Assembly: GCA_031554275.1 (NCBI GenBank)
Contig: JAVBKB010000023.1
Location: 1 to 53,279 of the forward strand
Direction of reading: 5' to 3'
Origin: JAVBKB01 sp031554275
GTDB taxonomy: Bacteria > Bacillota > Bacilli > JARBTR01
DNA: 53,279 bases
The position numbers and the translations under genes are program-made. This document shows positions 8,586-17,224 of this stretch, piece by piece (the first letter of the stretch is position 1; each line of letters starts with the position of its first letter). A model generated the notes under the pieces. It had not been told where the DNA came from. It saw nothing but the letters and a program-made list of their open reading frames with translations, and did no database searches.

Positions 8586-9281
8586 TTATTTATCTTCCAC
8601 AACAATATACGCTGACCGAACTGGTCCGTGCACACCAACAACTTTATTTAGCTCGATATCTGCTGAGTTGCTAGGTCCACAAATGAAGTTTATACATGAT
8701 GGTACTAATTTCCCTGCGGAAATTTGATCATGGATGATCTTCGTGGCTTGCGTCATTCTAGGAACGATCGTGCTTTTTGGGACGATTACAATATAATTTT
8801 CTGGTAGGAAACTGAATGTTCGCCCGTGTTTGGCGTTGTGATAATGCACAACTGCTGCCGTTTCTGCCATTGTGATATCACTAAACGCAACAGCGTTTAG
8901 CGCTTTATCGGCAACAGAAATATTTTGCTTTCCTTTTGAAACATCCCATTTGTAAGCATCTTTGAGTACTTCCGTTAGTCCAAACTGTTCATAACGTTCG
9001 TCATCCCAGATGATTGTTTGACCTTCCCCAAACTCCGCAAGCTTCTCTTTCAATACTTGCGGTAATAAAGTGGCAGTGGTCACTGTGACACCTGTTAAAT
9101 TTCGCTCTGCTTGTTTCTGTAATTCCATCACTAATTCATCTTGCGATAAGTCCTTGAACACGTCAAGCTGCGGTGCATTTTGATAGGCTGGGCGCTCTAG
9201 CGATGCTGGCATTTCACGGCCTAGAATATTTGAAAGCTTTTGGATAAATTGATCCTGATGAACTACTTTAGCTTCGGTCAT
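8586..9281 (-). CDS. lutC: Lactate utilization protein LutC
   Basis: A 231-residue LUD-domain protein, the third subunit of the LutABC system that oxidises L-lactate to pyruvate in the cytoplasm. The family hallmarks AETAAVVHYH and the C-terminal ICGPSNSADIELNKVVGVHGP are present. Its start overlaps the end of lutB by four bases (ATGA type), so the two are translationally coupled. It closes a lutA-lutB-lutC operon and is followed by a terminator. No unusual residues are seen. Confidence 0.94.
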   Translation of the reverse strand: MTEAKVVHQDQFIQKLSNILGREMPASLERPAYQNAPQLDVFKDLSQDELVMELQKQAERNLTGVTVTTATLLPQVLKEKLAEFGEGQTIIWDDERYEQFGLTEVLKDAYKWDVSKGKQNISVADKALNAVAFSDITMAETAAVVHYHNAKHGRTFSFLPENYIVIVPKSTIVPRMTQATKIIHDQISAGKLVPSCINFICGPSNSADIELNKVVGVHGPVRSAYIVVEDK

Positions 9282-10705
9282 TCCATCTCCTCCTTCAATT
9301 TATTTTTAAACCAATCCCGAAATCTTTCATTTTCAAATGCTGGTAGATCTCGGCTCCCTGTCCACTTCGAGAGCACACCCACTCCTCGTTTTATCTTACC
9401 TTGAACCACGAAAGGACTTGTTACGAATGGGGCAATCTTTGTGCCCATTTTGTAGAGCAACGGTTTAGAGGTACCCATTGCAAAAGCCTTCATTGCCATT
9501 TTTTCTAGGAATGGTGATTTGTGTTCTCCTTCCACAAAAATTTGACGGTGTCTGTGAATGAGGTTATGCAACGGAATCTTCACTGGACATACATCGGTAC
9601 AAGCACCACACAATGAACATGCATAGGGTAATTCGTTGAAATCCTCATATCCACCTAATAGTGGTGAAAGAATACTGCCGACGGGTCCTGAATAAATTGA
9701 TCCATACGTATGTCCGCCAATATGGCGATACACTGGGCAAATATTCAGACAAGCGGCACATCGGATACATTGAAGAACTGGTTTGAATTCAGAATTCAAC
9801 ATTTTTGATCTTCCATTATCCACAATGACTACATGAAACTCTTTTGGTCCATCGACTGCATGTTCTTCTGTAACACCTGTTAAGAAGGTAACATAGCTTG
9901 TCATTTTCGTACCAACTGCACTTCTAGTCAGCATGCTAACTAGAATATCCACTTCCTCAAATGTAGGAACAATCCGCTCCATCCCCATGACAACGATTTG
10001 TGTCTTTGGTGCTGACATCACTAAATCTGCATTCCCCTCATTTGTCACGAGAGTTATGCTTCCTGACTCGGCAATAGCAAAGTTGCATCCACAGATACCC
10101 ATATCTGCATCTAGATACTCGTTTCGCAGTGTTTGGCGTGCAAATTGCGCTAATTCTTCGGGTGTCTCGGAAAGTTCATATCCAAGCTTTTCTTTAAACA
10201 CATCTCTGATCTGCTCTTTGTTCATATGAAGGGATGGCACAACCATATGCGAAGGTGGTTCTGAGTCATCAGTTTGTAGAATGAACTCCGCTAAGTCTGT
10301 TTCAACCACTTTCACATCAATTTCCTCTAGCGCCTGATTGACGCCGATTTCCTCAGTTACCATGGACTTGGCTTTAACAACTTTGCGTGTATTTGTGCTC
10401 TTTGCAACCTGTTGAATGTAGTCAGTTGCCTCAGCTGCAGTTTCTGCAAAAAATACATTTCCACCTCTTTTCACAACGTTTTCCGCAAATTGTGTAAGAT
10501 AGTAGTCCAAATTATCTAGTACATGCTGACGCATTTCTTCTGATAATCCACGCCATTCCTCGAAATGTCCTAACTCATCAAACATGAGCTGACGATTCGT
10601 ATTAATCCTATCTTGTGCTTTCACCATCGCTGATTGCATAAAGTCATCTTTAAGACTGGTTTCTAATCGCTCTTTGAAGCTTTTCTTTGCAAATTTAATC
10701 GACAT
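9278..10705 (-). CDS. lutB: Lactate utilization iron-sulfur protein LutB
   Basis: A 475-residue protein with an N-terminal LUD domain (about 60-290; GICGCNFAIAESGSI) and two 4Fe-4S clusters, CIRCAACLNICPVY (about 312) and CSLCGACTDVCPVKIPL (about 362). A C-terminal LutB tail follows. It carries electrons in the LutABC L-lactate oxidation complex. An in-frame TTG at 10711 directly abuts the ribosome site, so the ATG at 10705, six bases after GGAGGG, is the better start. It lies 28 bases downstream of lutA. Confidence 0.95.
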   Translation of the reverse strand: MSIKFAKKSFKERLETSLKDDFMQSAMVKAQDRINTNRQLMFDELGHFEEWRGLSEEMRQHVLDNLDYYLTQFAENVVKRGGNVFFAETAAEATDYIQQVAKSTNTRKVVKAKSMVTEEIGVNQALEEIDVKVVETDLAEFILQTDDSEPPSHMVVPSLHMNKEQIRDVFKEKLGYELSETPEELAQFARQTLRNEYLDADMGICGCNFAIAESGSITLVTNEGNADLVMSAPKTQIVVMGMERIVPTFEEVDILVSMLTRSAVGTKMTSYVTFLTGVTEEHAVDGPKEFHVVIVDNGRSKMLNSEFKPVLQCIRCAACLNICPVYRHIGGHTYGSIYSGPVGSILSPLLGGYEDFNELPYACSLCGACTDVCPVKIPLHNLIHRHRQIFVEGEHKSPFLEKMAMKAFAMGTSKPLLYKMGTKIAPFVTSPFVVQGKIKRGVGVLSKWTGSRDLPAFENERFRDWFKNKLKEEME

Positions 10706-10733
10706 CCTCAACCCTCCGATTGTACTTTCAATT

Positions 10734-11486
10734 TCACGAAAAAAGTATCCTTATTTTGTCTGCTTCTTTAACTACTGAATTGAGCACTTCTGCGATGTGC
10801 ATCACTTTAATATGCGAACCTTTTCTACTTAATCGTCCACCAATATTCATCAGACATGCATAGTCTGCTCCAATTAAATAATCTGGTTTAACAGATTCAA
10901 TATGTTTCACCTTTTCATCCACCATTGCAACTGAAATGTCACTCATCTTAACGGAAAAGGTCCCGCCAAATCCGCAGCACTGATCGTCAAATGGGAGGTT
11001 AATAATTTCTAAACCTGTAACATTTTTCAGTAGAGTAAGTGGTGCATCCCTTACACCAAGAATTCGTGTCATATGACAAGATTTGTGATAAACACCTTTC
11101 CCCATCAGTTTGGCACCAAATTTCTCAATCTTGAGCACATCTACGATAAACTGAGTCAACTCATAGGATTTGTCTGCTAAATTCTGCGCACGTACCTTCC
11201 ACTCTGGTTCATCATCAAAATGGTGTGGGTACTCTTTAAGCATTGTAATGCAAGAACCTGATGGTGACACTACATGGGTGGCATGCTCAAAGGTCTCGAT
11301 CATATGCTTGAATGATTTCTTTGCGTCAGTAACATAACCACTGTTAAATGCTGGTTGACCACAACAAGTTTGCCCTTTCGGATAATCTATTTTGCACCCT
11401 AAATTCTCCAACAGTTCAACGGTTGCAATTCCAACCCCCGAAGCCAGAAAATCTACTAAACAAGTTGTAAACAATGAAACTTTCAT
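10734..11486 (-). CDS. lutA: Lactate utilization protein LutA
   Basis: A 250-residue protein with two cysteine-rich CCG domains (QTCCGQPAFNSG near residue 40 and DQCCGFGGTFSVK near 168). These bind an iron-sulfur cluster in LutA and heterodisulfide-reductase-like proteins. It is the first gene of lutABC, with the ribosome site GGAGGGGG before the ATG at 11484-11486. In Bacillus this operon is needed for growth on L-lactate. It faces away from glcDF, and the shared 366-base gap probably holds both promoters. Confidence 0.95.
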   Translation of the reverse strand: MKVSLFTTCLVDFLASGVGIATVELLENLGCKIDYPKGQTCCGQPAFNSGYVTDAKKSFKHMIETFEHATHVVSPSGSCITMLKEYPHHFDDEPEWKVRAQNLADKSYELTQFIVDVLKIEKFGAKLMGKGVYHKSCHMTRILGVRDAPLTLLKNVTGLEIINLPFDDQCCGFGGTFSVKMSDISVAMVDEKVKHIESVKPDYLIGADYACLMNIGGRLSRKGSHIKVMHIAEVLNSVVKEADKIRILFS

Positions 11487-11852
11487 AAATTAAACCCCCT
11501 CCAATATCCTAATAATTTTGAAAATTTATTTCTGATTAATACTATTATAGTTTATATTTAAAAAAATAAAAGTTTAAGAGTATAATTTTGTGAAACATGG
11601 TATTCTAGTGAATATTAGTACCCTTGCACTTTATCCTAATTGTCGGTAGGAATGCAACTTAAAACTCGCTAAGATTTCCCAGATACTTCGTTATAATTTC
11701 CTAGGATAGTCCCGCTATCTGCGTAAATTATTCCTCATCTTTGAAAATTTTATCGAGAATTTTTCTAACGACTATTAGAATTAGTCAAAGATTGTATCAA
11801 GTGGACTCTATTTTTTATAACAACGAAAATATTTTAAGAGGTGATCCAAGCA
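11487..11852. promoter_or_regulatory. Divergent control region of lutABC and glcDF
   Basis: For glcD, TTGTAT (11792-11797), an 18-base spacer and TATAAC (11816-11821) make a plausible sigma-A promoter ending about 30 bases before the start codon. An interrupted inverted repeat (GACTA, 7 bases, TAGTC; 11770-11786) sits just upstream of it. For lutA the minus strand has TATAAT at 11545-11550 but no good -35. Nothing else is recognised. Confidence 0.4.
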
Positions 11853-13268
11853 ATGTTATCAAGTGACTTAATTGAACGTTTTAGCCAAATAGTTGGGAAG
11901 GAAAATCTTGAAACTTCGAATGTCGAGAGGGCTGCTTATTCCTACGATTCATCACCAAGTGAACCCGTAATGCCTGCAGCTGTTATTGCGCCAAGAAATG
12001 CTCAAGAAATTGCTGCGATCATGGAACTGTGTAACGAACACAAAATCCCAGTTATTCCAAGGGGTGCTGGCACCAACCTTTCTGGAGGTACAATTCCTGT
12101 CGAAGGTGCGCTCATCATTATTTTTAGACATTTGAATAAGATTGTTGAGCTCGATGAAGAGAACTTAACGGTCACTGTGCAACCTGGTGTGATTACCGCT
12201 GATATTCATACACTTGTTGAGGCGAAGGGCTTATTCTATCCTCCCGATCCTGGCTCAATGAAAATCTCCCAAATCGCTGGTAATATCATTGAAAATGCTG
12301 GCGGGTTACGCGGCTTAAAATATGGTGTTACTGGACATTATGTCATCGGATTAGAAATCGTATTACCCAACGGGAAAATTATTCGCACTGGCGGAAAGCT
12401 AGCGAAGGATGTTGCTGGATATAATTTAACGCAACTTTACGTTGGTTCGGAGGGTACGCTTGGCATCATTACAGAAGCTATTTTGAAATTGATTCCAAAA
12501 CCAGAAACAAAGAAAACGATGCTGGCGCTTTATCAAAGTATGGATGCAGCCGCACGCACTGTATCAAAAATCATTGCCAACAAAATAATTCCAGCGACTT
12601 TAGAATTTCTCGATCAACCAACCTTGAGAGTCGTTGAAGATTATGCAAAGGTTGGCTTCCCGACTGATGTTGAGGCAATTCTCGTTATCGAGCAAGATGG
12701 TCCAGAATCAGTAGTGGAACGTGATATGGCCTTGATTGCTGAGCTATGCAAAAGCGAGCAAGCGACCTCTGTTCATATTGCCGCAAGTGAAGAAGAGGCA
12801 AATGCATTATTAACTGCTCGGAGATCTGCATTATCAGCACTTGCAAGGTTGGCACCTACCACAATATTGGAGGATGCCACTGTTCCCCGTTCAGAAGTTG
12901 CCCGTATGGTGAAAGCAATCAATGAAATAGCTGCGAAATATAATTTGCATATTTGCACATTTGGTCATGCAGGAGATGGTAATTTGCACCCTACATGCCC
13001 AACAGATGCGCGTAATAAAGAGGAAATGCATCGCACAGAGATGGCATTTGCTGAGATATTTGAAAAGGCTATTGAGTTTGGAGGCACAATCACAGGTGAG
13101 CATGGTGTTGGGATTATGAAAGCCCCTTACTTGTCGCTTAAAGTTGGCGAGGCTGGTATTGAGGTCATGCGCGCTATTAAATTAGCGATTGACCCTAATA
13201 ATATTATGAATCCAGGGAAAATGTTTGATGCCATTCCTCAGGAGGTTAAGCACCATGAAAACAGCTGA
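11853..13268 (+). CDS. glcD: FAD-linked D-2-hydroxyacid dehydrogenase (glycolate/D-lactate), GlcD
   Basis: A 471-residue flavoprotein of the GlcD family. It oxidises glycolate to glyoxylate or D-lactate to pyruvate and passes electrons to GlcF. The FAD-binding PCMH domain contains PRGAGTNLSGGTIPVEGA (about 68-85) and GGKLAKDVAGYNLTQLYVG. The C-terminal substrate domain contains CTFGHAGDGNLHP and TGEHGVGIMK. A GTG at 11841 lies inside the ribosome site AAGAGGTGAT, so the ATG at 11853 is the start. The last 14 bases overlap glcF. Sequence alone cannot decide between glycolate and D-lactate; the adjacent lut operon favours D-lactate. Confidence 0.92.
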   Translation: MLSSDLIERFSQIVGKENLETSNVERAAYSYDSSPSEPVMPAAVIAPRNAQEIAAIMELCNEHKIPVIPRGAGTNLSGGTIPVEGALIIIFRHLNKIVELDEENLTVTVQPGVITADIHTLVEAKGLFYPPDPGSMKISQIAGNIIENAGGLRGLKYGVTGHYVIGLEIVLPNGKIIRTGGKLAKDVAGYNLTQLYVGSEGTLGIITEAILKLIPKPETKKTMLALYQSMDAAARTVSKIIANKIIPATLEFLDQPTLRVVEDYAKVGFPTDVEAILVIEQDGPESVVERDMALIAELCKSEQATSVHIAASEEEANALLTARRSALSALARLAPTTILEDATVPRSEVARMVKAINEIAAKYNLHICTFGHAGDGNLHPTCPTDARNKEEMHRTEMAFAEIFEKAIEFGGTITGEHGVGIMKAPYLSLKVGEAGIEVMRAIKLAIDPNNIMNPGKMFDAIPQEVKHHENS

Positions 13269-14595
13269 AATCAAAACAATGGTGGCAGAATTTAAGGTTA
13301 AAATGAACGAAGATGTTTTGCAGAGTTGTATGCGCTGCGGTTTCTGCTTGCCAAGTTGTCCAACCTATATCATTTCGAATGGAAAAGAATCTTCATCGCC
13401 ACGAGGTCGTATTGCGCTAATGAAGGCAGTTGCAGACGGGACAATTGAACCAGACGCTGACTTTGAAAGAACCATTAACGAGTGCCTCGGATGCCTTGCA
13501 TGTGAAAACGTTTGCCCCTCTGGCGTCAGGTATATGGAATTACTAGAGGATGCACGAAATATTATTGTCCAGTCGAAGAAACACTCCTTGCCTGTGCGAG
13601 CAGCACGAAATGTTGTTTTCAATAACTTATTTGCTAATCAGAAGCGGATGGAGCGCTTTGCAAGTCTCTTGCGCTTCTATCAAAAGTCTGGGCTTCGTGC
13701 AATTGCTCGTGGCACAAGGATTATTAAGCTCTTCCCTAAAGGTCTTTCTTCTACAGAAAAGGTCTTGCCTAATGTTGCGTCTTACAAAAAGATTAAGAAT
13801 CGTCCTCTTGCCGTGAAAGCGAAAGGCGAGCCGTTAGCAAAGGTTGGTTTCTTTAAAGGTTGTCTAATGGATACCATGTTTCTGGCGGAAAATGATAAAA
13901 CATTGAAGCTCTTGCAACTAGCTGGCTGCGATATCCAAATCCCTAATGCACAAGCATGTTGTGCAGCCATTCACGGACACAGCGGTGAGAAAGATACAGC
14001 TAAAGAACTAGCCAAGCAGAACATTGCTGCCTTTGAAAATCTTGAAGTTGACTACATCATTACAAATGCTGGAGGTTGTGGTGCCTATTTAATGGAGTAC
14101 GGCGTCCTACTGAAGGATGATCCAGAGTGGTCAGCACGTGCCACAACTTTTGTTGCAAAAATCAAAGATGTTTCCAAGATTCTAGTGGAATTAGATTTTC
14201 ATAATCGCTTCTCACTACGACTACCAAAACAGGTTGTTACCTATCAAGACTCCTGTCATCTAAAGAATGTAATGAAGACAGAAAGAGAGCCGAGAACATT
14301 AATTCAGTCAATTGATGGTGTGCTATATCACGAGCAAGAAAATGCCGGATCATGCTGTGGTTCTGCTGGAACATACAGTATCCTGCAACATGAATTATCG
14401 ATGAAAATTTTGGATGCGAAAATGAAGAAAGTCCTCGCAACAGAGGCAACAACAATTGTCACCGCCAACCCTGGTTGCCTCCTTCAGATGAAGGTTGGTG
14501 TTGAACGCGAAGGGTTATCTGGCACAATGAAAGCTGTTCACATCGTTGAATTATTATTCGAAGCTACTGGACTTTCTGAAACCGACCCACTTTAA
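13255..14595 (+). CDS. glcF: Glycolate/D-lactate oxidase iron-sulfur subunit GlcF
   Basis: A 446-residue partner of GlcD. The N-terminal part has two 4Fe-4S motifs, CMRCGFCLPSCPTY and CLGCLACENVCPSGV. Two cysteine-rich domains follow: QACCAAIHGHSG near residue 238 (CCA where CCG is usual) and GSCCGSAGTYS near residue 375. The ATG at 13255 is preceded by a full AGGAGG and lies inside the end of glcD; a more upstream ATG at 13225 has no such signal. It transfers electrons from the flavin subunit toward the membrane quinone pool. An ankyrin gene follows after 20 bases. Confidence 0.92.
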   Translation: MKTAEIKTMVAEFKVKMNEDVLQSCMRCGFCLPSCPTYIISNGKESSSPRGRIALMKAVADGTIEPDADFERTINECLGCLACENVCPSGVRYMELLEDARNIIVQSKKHSLPVRAARNVVFNNLFANQKRMERFASLLRFYQKSGLRAIARGTRIIKLFPKGLSSTEKVLPNVASYKKIKNRPLAVKAKGEPLAKVGFFKGCLMDTMFLAENDKTLKLLQLAGCDIQIPNAQACCAAIHGHSGEKDTAKELAKQNIAAFENLEVDYIITNAGGCGAYLMEYGVLLKDDPEWSARATTFVAKIKDVSKILVELDFHNRFSLRLPKQVVTYQDSCHLKNVMKTEREPRTLIQSIDGVLYHEQENAGSCCGSAGTYSILQHELSMKILDAKMKKVLATEATTIVTANPGCLLQMKVGVEREGLSGTMKAVHIVELLFEATGLSETDPL

Positions 14596-14615
14596 CGTTA
14601 AGAAAGGGTATGACA

Positions 14616-15671
14616 ATGGCGAAAAAAAGAAAAACACTACCAAGCAATTTCGGTGAAATGATCGAGGCTTGCGATCTTACAGTTTTAAAAGGAGTATTTG
14701 ATAAATGCGAGCTTGAAGCCTATGGTGGTTACAACAAAGGATCTGCGCTGAGTTTCGATAACATACCAGATGCATTGGTGATTTGGCTTGTAGAACAGGG
14801 TGCCGATATCAATGCAAGCGATACTTACAAACGAACACCTTTGCACCACCAATCTACGAGCCGAAGCGGAAATATCCGCTTGTTCATAGAACTTGGGTCT
14901 GATATCGAGGCAAGCGACTATCAAGGGGAGACACCCCTACACAGTACAGCTGGTTCTTATCGCCCAAAAGCAGTTCGAGAATTACTCTCATTGGGGGCAA
15001 ACCATCTTGCACAAAACAATAGAGGACTAACCCCATTAGCTTATGGGCTTGCTCGTTGCAATAATATTGATATTGAGCTCATGGCAGAGGTAGCTGAAAT
15101 ACTGCTTGCTGCTGGAACTCCGATCACATCTGAAATGCGGGAATCAGTAGTACGAATTGGCAAGAACTTTGAATTTCACAGAGCAAATTTCAACACGGAC
15201 TATTTGGACGCAACTGATACTGCGATGAACCATTTATATACGCTATTTAGCGTCGATCCAGTCGAAAAACGACAGATGCATGATGGTGTATCACCAATTA
15301 CAGTTTCTTCGACTAATTGGAAAAAACAATACAATGAACTATGGGCTTTATTAATTCCGTCCAGAGGGCCAGCACAAACTGTGCAGGGAGAGGTTATTCG
15401 GATCACAGGAAAAGTGTCTGACGAAATAGAACGGAATGGTGGCGCAAATTGGTGCGCTGACTTCAGAAAAATGCTTGATGCACTCGTCCAGTTCCTTGGC
15501 ACTGGAACACCACTTGATCAAACATCGCTCCAGGAAGTCGCTGCGATTGTGAAACCAATGCGAACTGGTAAAGACGATGAGGGTATGCCGAGACTATGTG
15601 AACTCGTTGTTCAATGGGTGCTTGCTAATCCAAACCCCGTGCAGTTGTTTCAGCCTGAGTATAAACGATAA
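14616..15671 (+). CDS. Ankyrin-repeat protein with a C-terminal domain of unknown function
   Basis: A 351-residue, probably soluble protein with no signal peptide. Residues 45-170 hold about four ankyrin repeats (GADINASDTYKRTPLHH, GSDIEASDYQGETPLHS, GANHLAQNNRGLTPLAY). The second half (about 180-351) is a separate domain I do not recognise, with TVQGEVIRITGKVSDEIERN and NGGANWCADFRKML as landmarks. The ATG at 14616 suits the AAAGGG ribosome site better than the one at 14610. It follows glcF by 20 bases on the same strand and ends before a strong terminator, so it is probably cotranscribed with glcDF. Ankyrin repeats bind proteins, so a link to the oxidase is possible but inferred only from position. 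Confidence 0.85.
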   Translation: MAKKRKTLPSNFGEMIEACDLTVLKGVFDKCELEAYGGYNKGSALSFDNIPDALVIWLVEQGADINASDTYKRTPLHHQSTSRSGNIRLFIELGSDIEASDYQGETPLHSTAGSYRPKAVRELLSLGANHLAQNNRGLTPLAYGLARCNNIDIELMAEVAEILLAAGTPITSEMRESVVRIGKNFEFHRANFNTDYLDATDTAMNHLYTLFSVDPVEKRQMHDGVSPITVSSTNWKKQYNELWALLIPSRGPAQTVQGEVIRITGKVSDEIERNGGANWCADFRKMLDALVQFLGTGTPLDQTSLQEVAAIVKPMRTGKDDEGMPRLCELVVQWVLANPNPVQLFQPEYKR

Positions 15672-15756
15672 GGTTGGAATTTTCGCTGAAACAGAATCTG
15701 TTGAATGTAGGTTACGAAAAAATCCTATCAATTTTGGTGGAAACTATTGTGAAAGG

Positions 15757-15787
15757 AAAGACCACGAGGCGTGTCTCGTGGTCTTTT
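15757..15787. terminator. Bidirectional terminator between the ankyrin gene and the NCS1 permease
   Basis: AAAGACCACGAG (15757-15768) and its exact complement (15775-15786) form a 12-base stem with a six-base loop, followed by T runs on the plus strand and U-rich sequence on the minus. It separates the convergent glcDF-ankyrin and allFG-permease units. Confidence 0.9.
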
Positions 15788-15809
15788 GTTTGCAATTTCA
15801 AACTTCCTT

Positions 15810-17114
15810 TTACGCTGCTTTCCCAACGATTTGCGGTTTAATAAGGGCATTCCCAATCGCGTAGAAAATCGCTGATGTAATAATTCCTGTTAGGACAACT
15901 GACAAGTGAGGTGCATTATAGTTAACAATTAACGCACAGCCGCCTGCTAATGCCCAAGATGCAAATGATACTATATTCCAGTCACTCGGTTTGATTTGCG
16001 AATCATCATAACGTTTATTCAGAATTAACTGATCCATGATAATTATTGTAGCAATCGGCGGAACGATTAGTCCAAGTAGGTTCAACCAATCTTGAAATGC
16101 ATTCCAGATACCTGATACAGCTGCGACAATTCCGATTGCTCCCAAAATAATTGTCAGTATTCTCATATTACCCTTGGTAATATGTGACCATCCTACTGCT
16201 CCATTGTACAAACAGTGTGTACAACCTACACCTAAGTTAACAAAAACGAAGCCAATAACAAAGGCGGACAATAATGAATTATGACCTGATAAGATAGAAA
16301 TGAAATCCCCACCTGAACCAAATGGGTCTGCAATAACGCCTGTTGCCACAATCACTGCACCAATTGCCTCAGCCAAGAATTTAGCGAAAGGAAATGCAGT
16401 AAAAGCCGCCAAGAATCCTTCTTTTCCGTTTTTTGACCAGCGCGTAAAGTCTGCAGTCATTGTACCCGAATCGGCAAAAGTAGCGAAAACCAAAGTTATC
16501 GCAGCTCCAAAAGACATCAAACCGGCAGTAGCAGCTGGTTCGTAGCTAAATATATCTGAAGAACCATCATTTATTGCCATAACCACTGCAATAACTCCCA
16601 AAATAAGATACATTGGTGCTGCAATCCAACCTAAGATTGAAAGAGCTTTAATTCCGATAAAGGTAGCACCAACATAGAGCACGCCACCTAATATAGTCAT
16701 TAGTAGCAGGTTTTGTCCAAAAGAATTATGCATGGTATCGCCTGTTAAACCAACCATTAGTGCAAACCAACCAATTACAACTGTAGCAAGGAGTCCAGAC
16801 ACTATCGTGTAGCCTACTTTTCCAAATGTTCGTTTTGCTGTCATTGCAAAACTCTTTCCAGTGCTTCCTGCTAAATAACTTAATGCGCCAACAATAATAC
16901 ATAAGAGTAAATTCCCTACGAGTATCGCAGCAATTCCTGTTTTGAAACCAAGATTTGCAGTGATGACTCCACCAACTACAGCACTTGTTAAAACCATTGG
17001 AAAACTGTACCACACAGCCGAGACTGATGAAAACTTCTTCCGATGTTCTAGTGGTACTGGTGTGTGTTCAAATTCCGGGTCTAACAACTTGTTATCTACG
17101 ACATTTTCTGCCAT
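15810..17114 (-). CDS. NCS1-family nucleobase/ureide permease (CodB-like)
   Basis: A 434-residue integral membrane protein with about 12 helices. It has the NCS1 N-terminal pattern VPLEHRKKFSSVSAVWYSFPMV, then GSTGKSFAMTAKRTFG and DFTRWSKNGKEG. NCS1 carriers import cytosine, purines, hydantoins or allantoin with protons or sodium. Its place as last gene after allG makes a substrate of the AllFG enzyme or a purine-derived ureide likely. The ribosome site GATGGAGG precedes the ATG at 17112-17114. The 110-base gap from allG shows no clear terminator, so cotranscription is likely. The substrate cannot be read from sequence. Confidence 0.85.
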   Translation of the reverse strand: MAENVVDNKLLDPEFEHTPVPLEHRKKFSSVSAVWYSFPMVLTSAVVGGVITANLGFKTGIAAILVGNLLLCIIVGALSYLAGSTGKSFAMTAKRTFGKVGYTIVSGLLATVVIGWFALMVGLTGDTMHNSFGQNLLLMTILGGVLYVGATFIGIKALSILGWIAAPMYLILGVIAVVMAINDGSSDIFSYEPAATAGLMSFGAAITLVFATFADSGTMTADFTRWSKNGKEGFLAAFTAFPFAKFLAEAIGAVIVATGVIADPFGSGGDFISILSGHNSLLSAFVIGFVFVNLGVGCTHCLYNGAVGWSHITKGNMRILTIILGAIGIVAAVSGIWNAFQDWLNLLGLIVPPIATIIIMDQLILNKRYDDSQIKPSDWNIVSFASWALAGGCALIVNYNAPHLSVVLTGIITSAIFYAIGNALIKPQIVGKAA

Positions 17115-17224
17115 TTGAATTCCTCCATCTTCTCTAAGATCGTTACCTTGTAAGACAAGGCAATGATATGTTTAGATTTCCTTCTTCGACCTTTTTTATT
17201 CACGTTTAAGTTTCATCCTAACAT

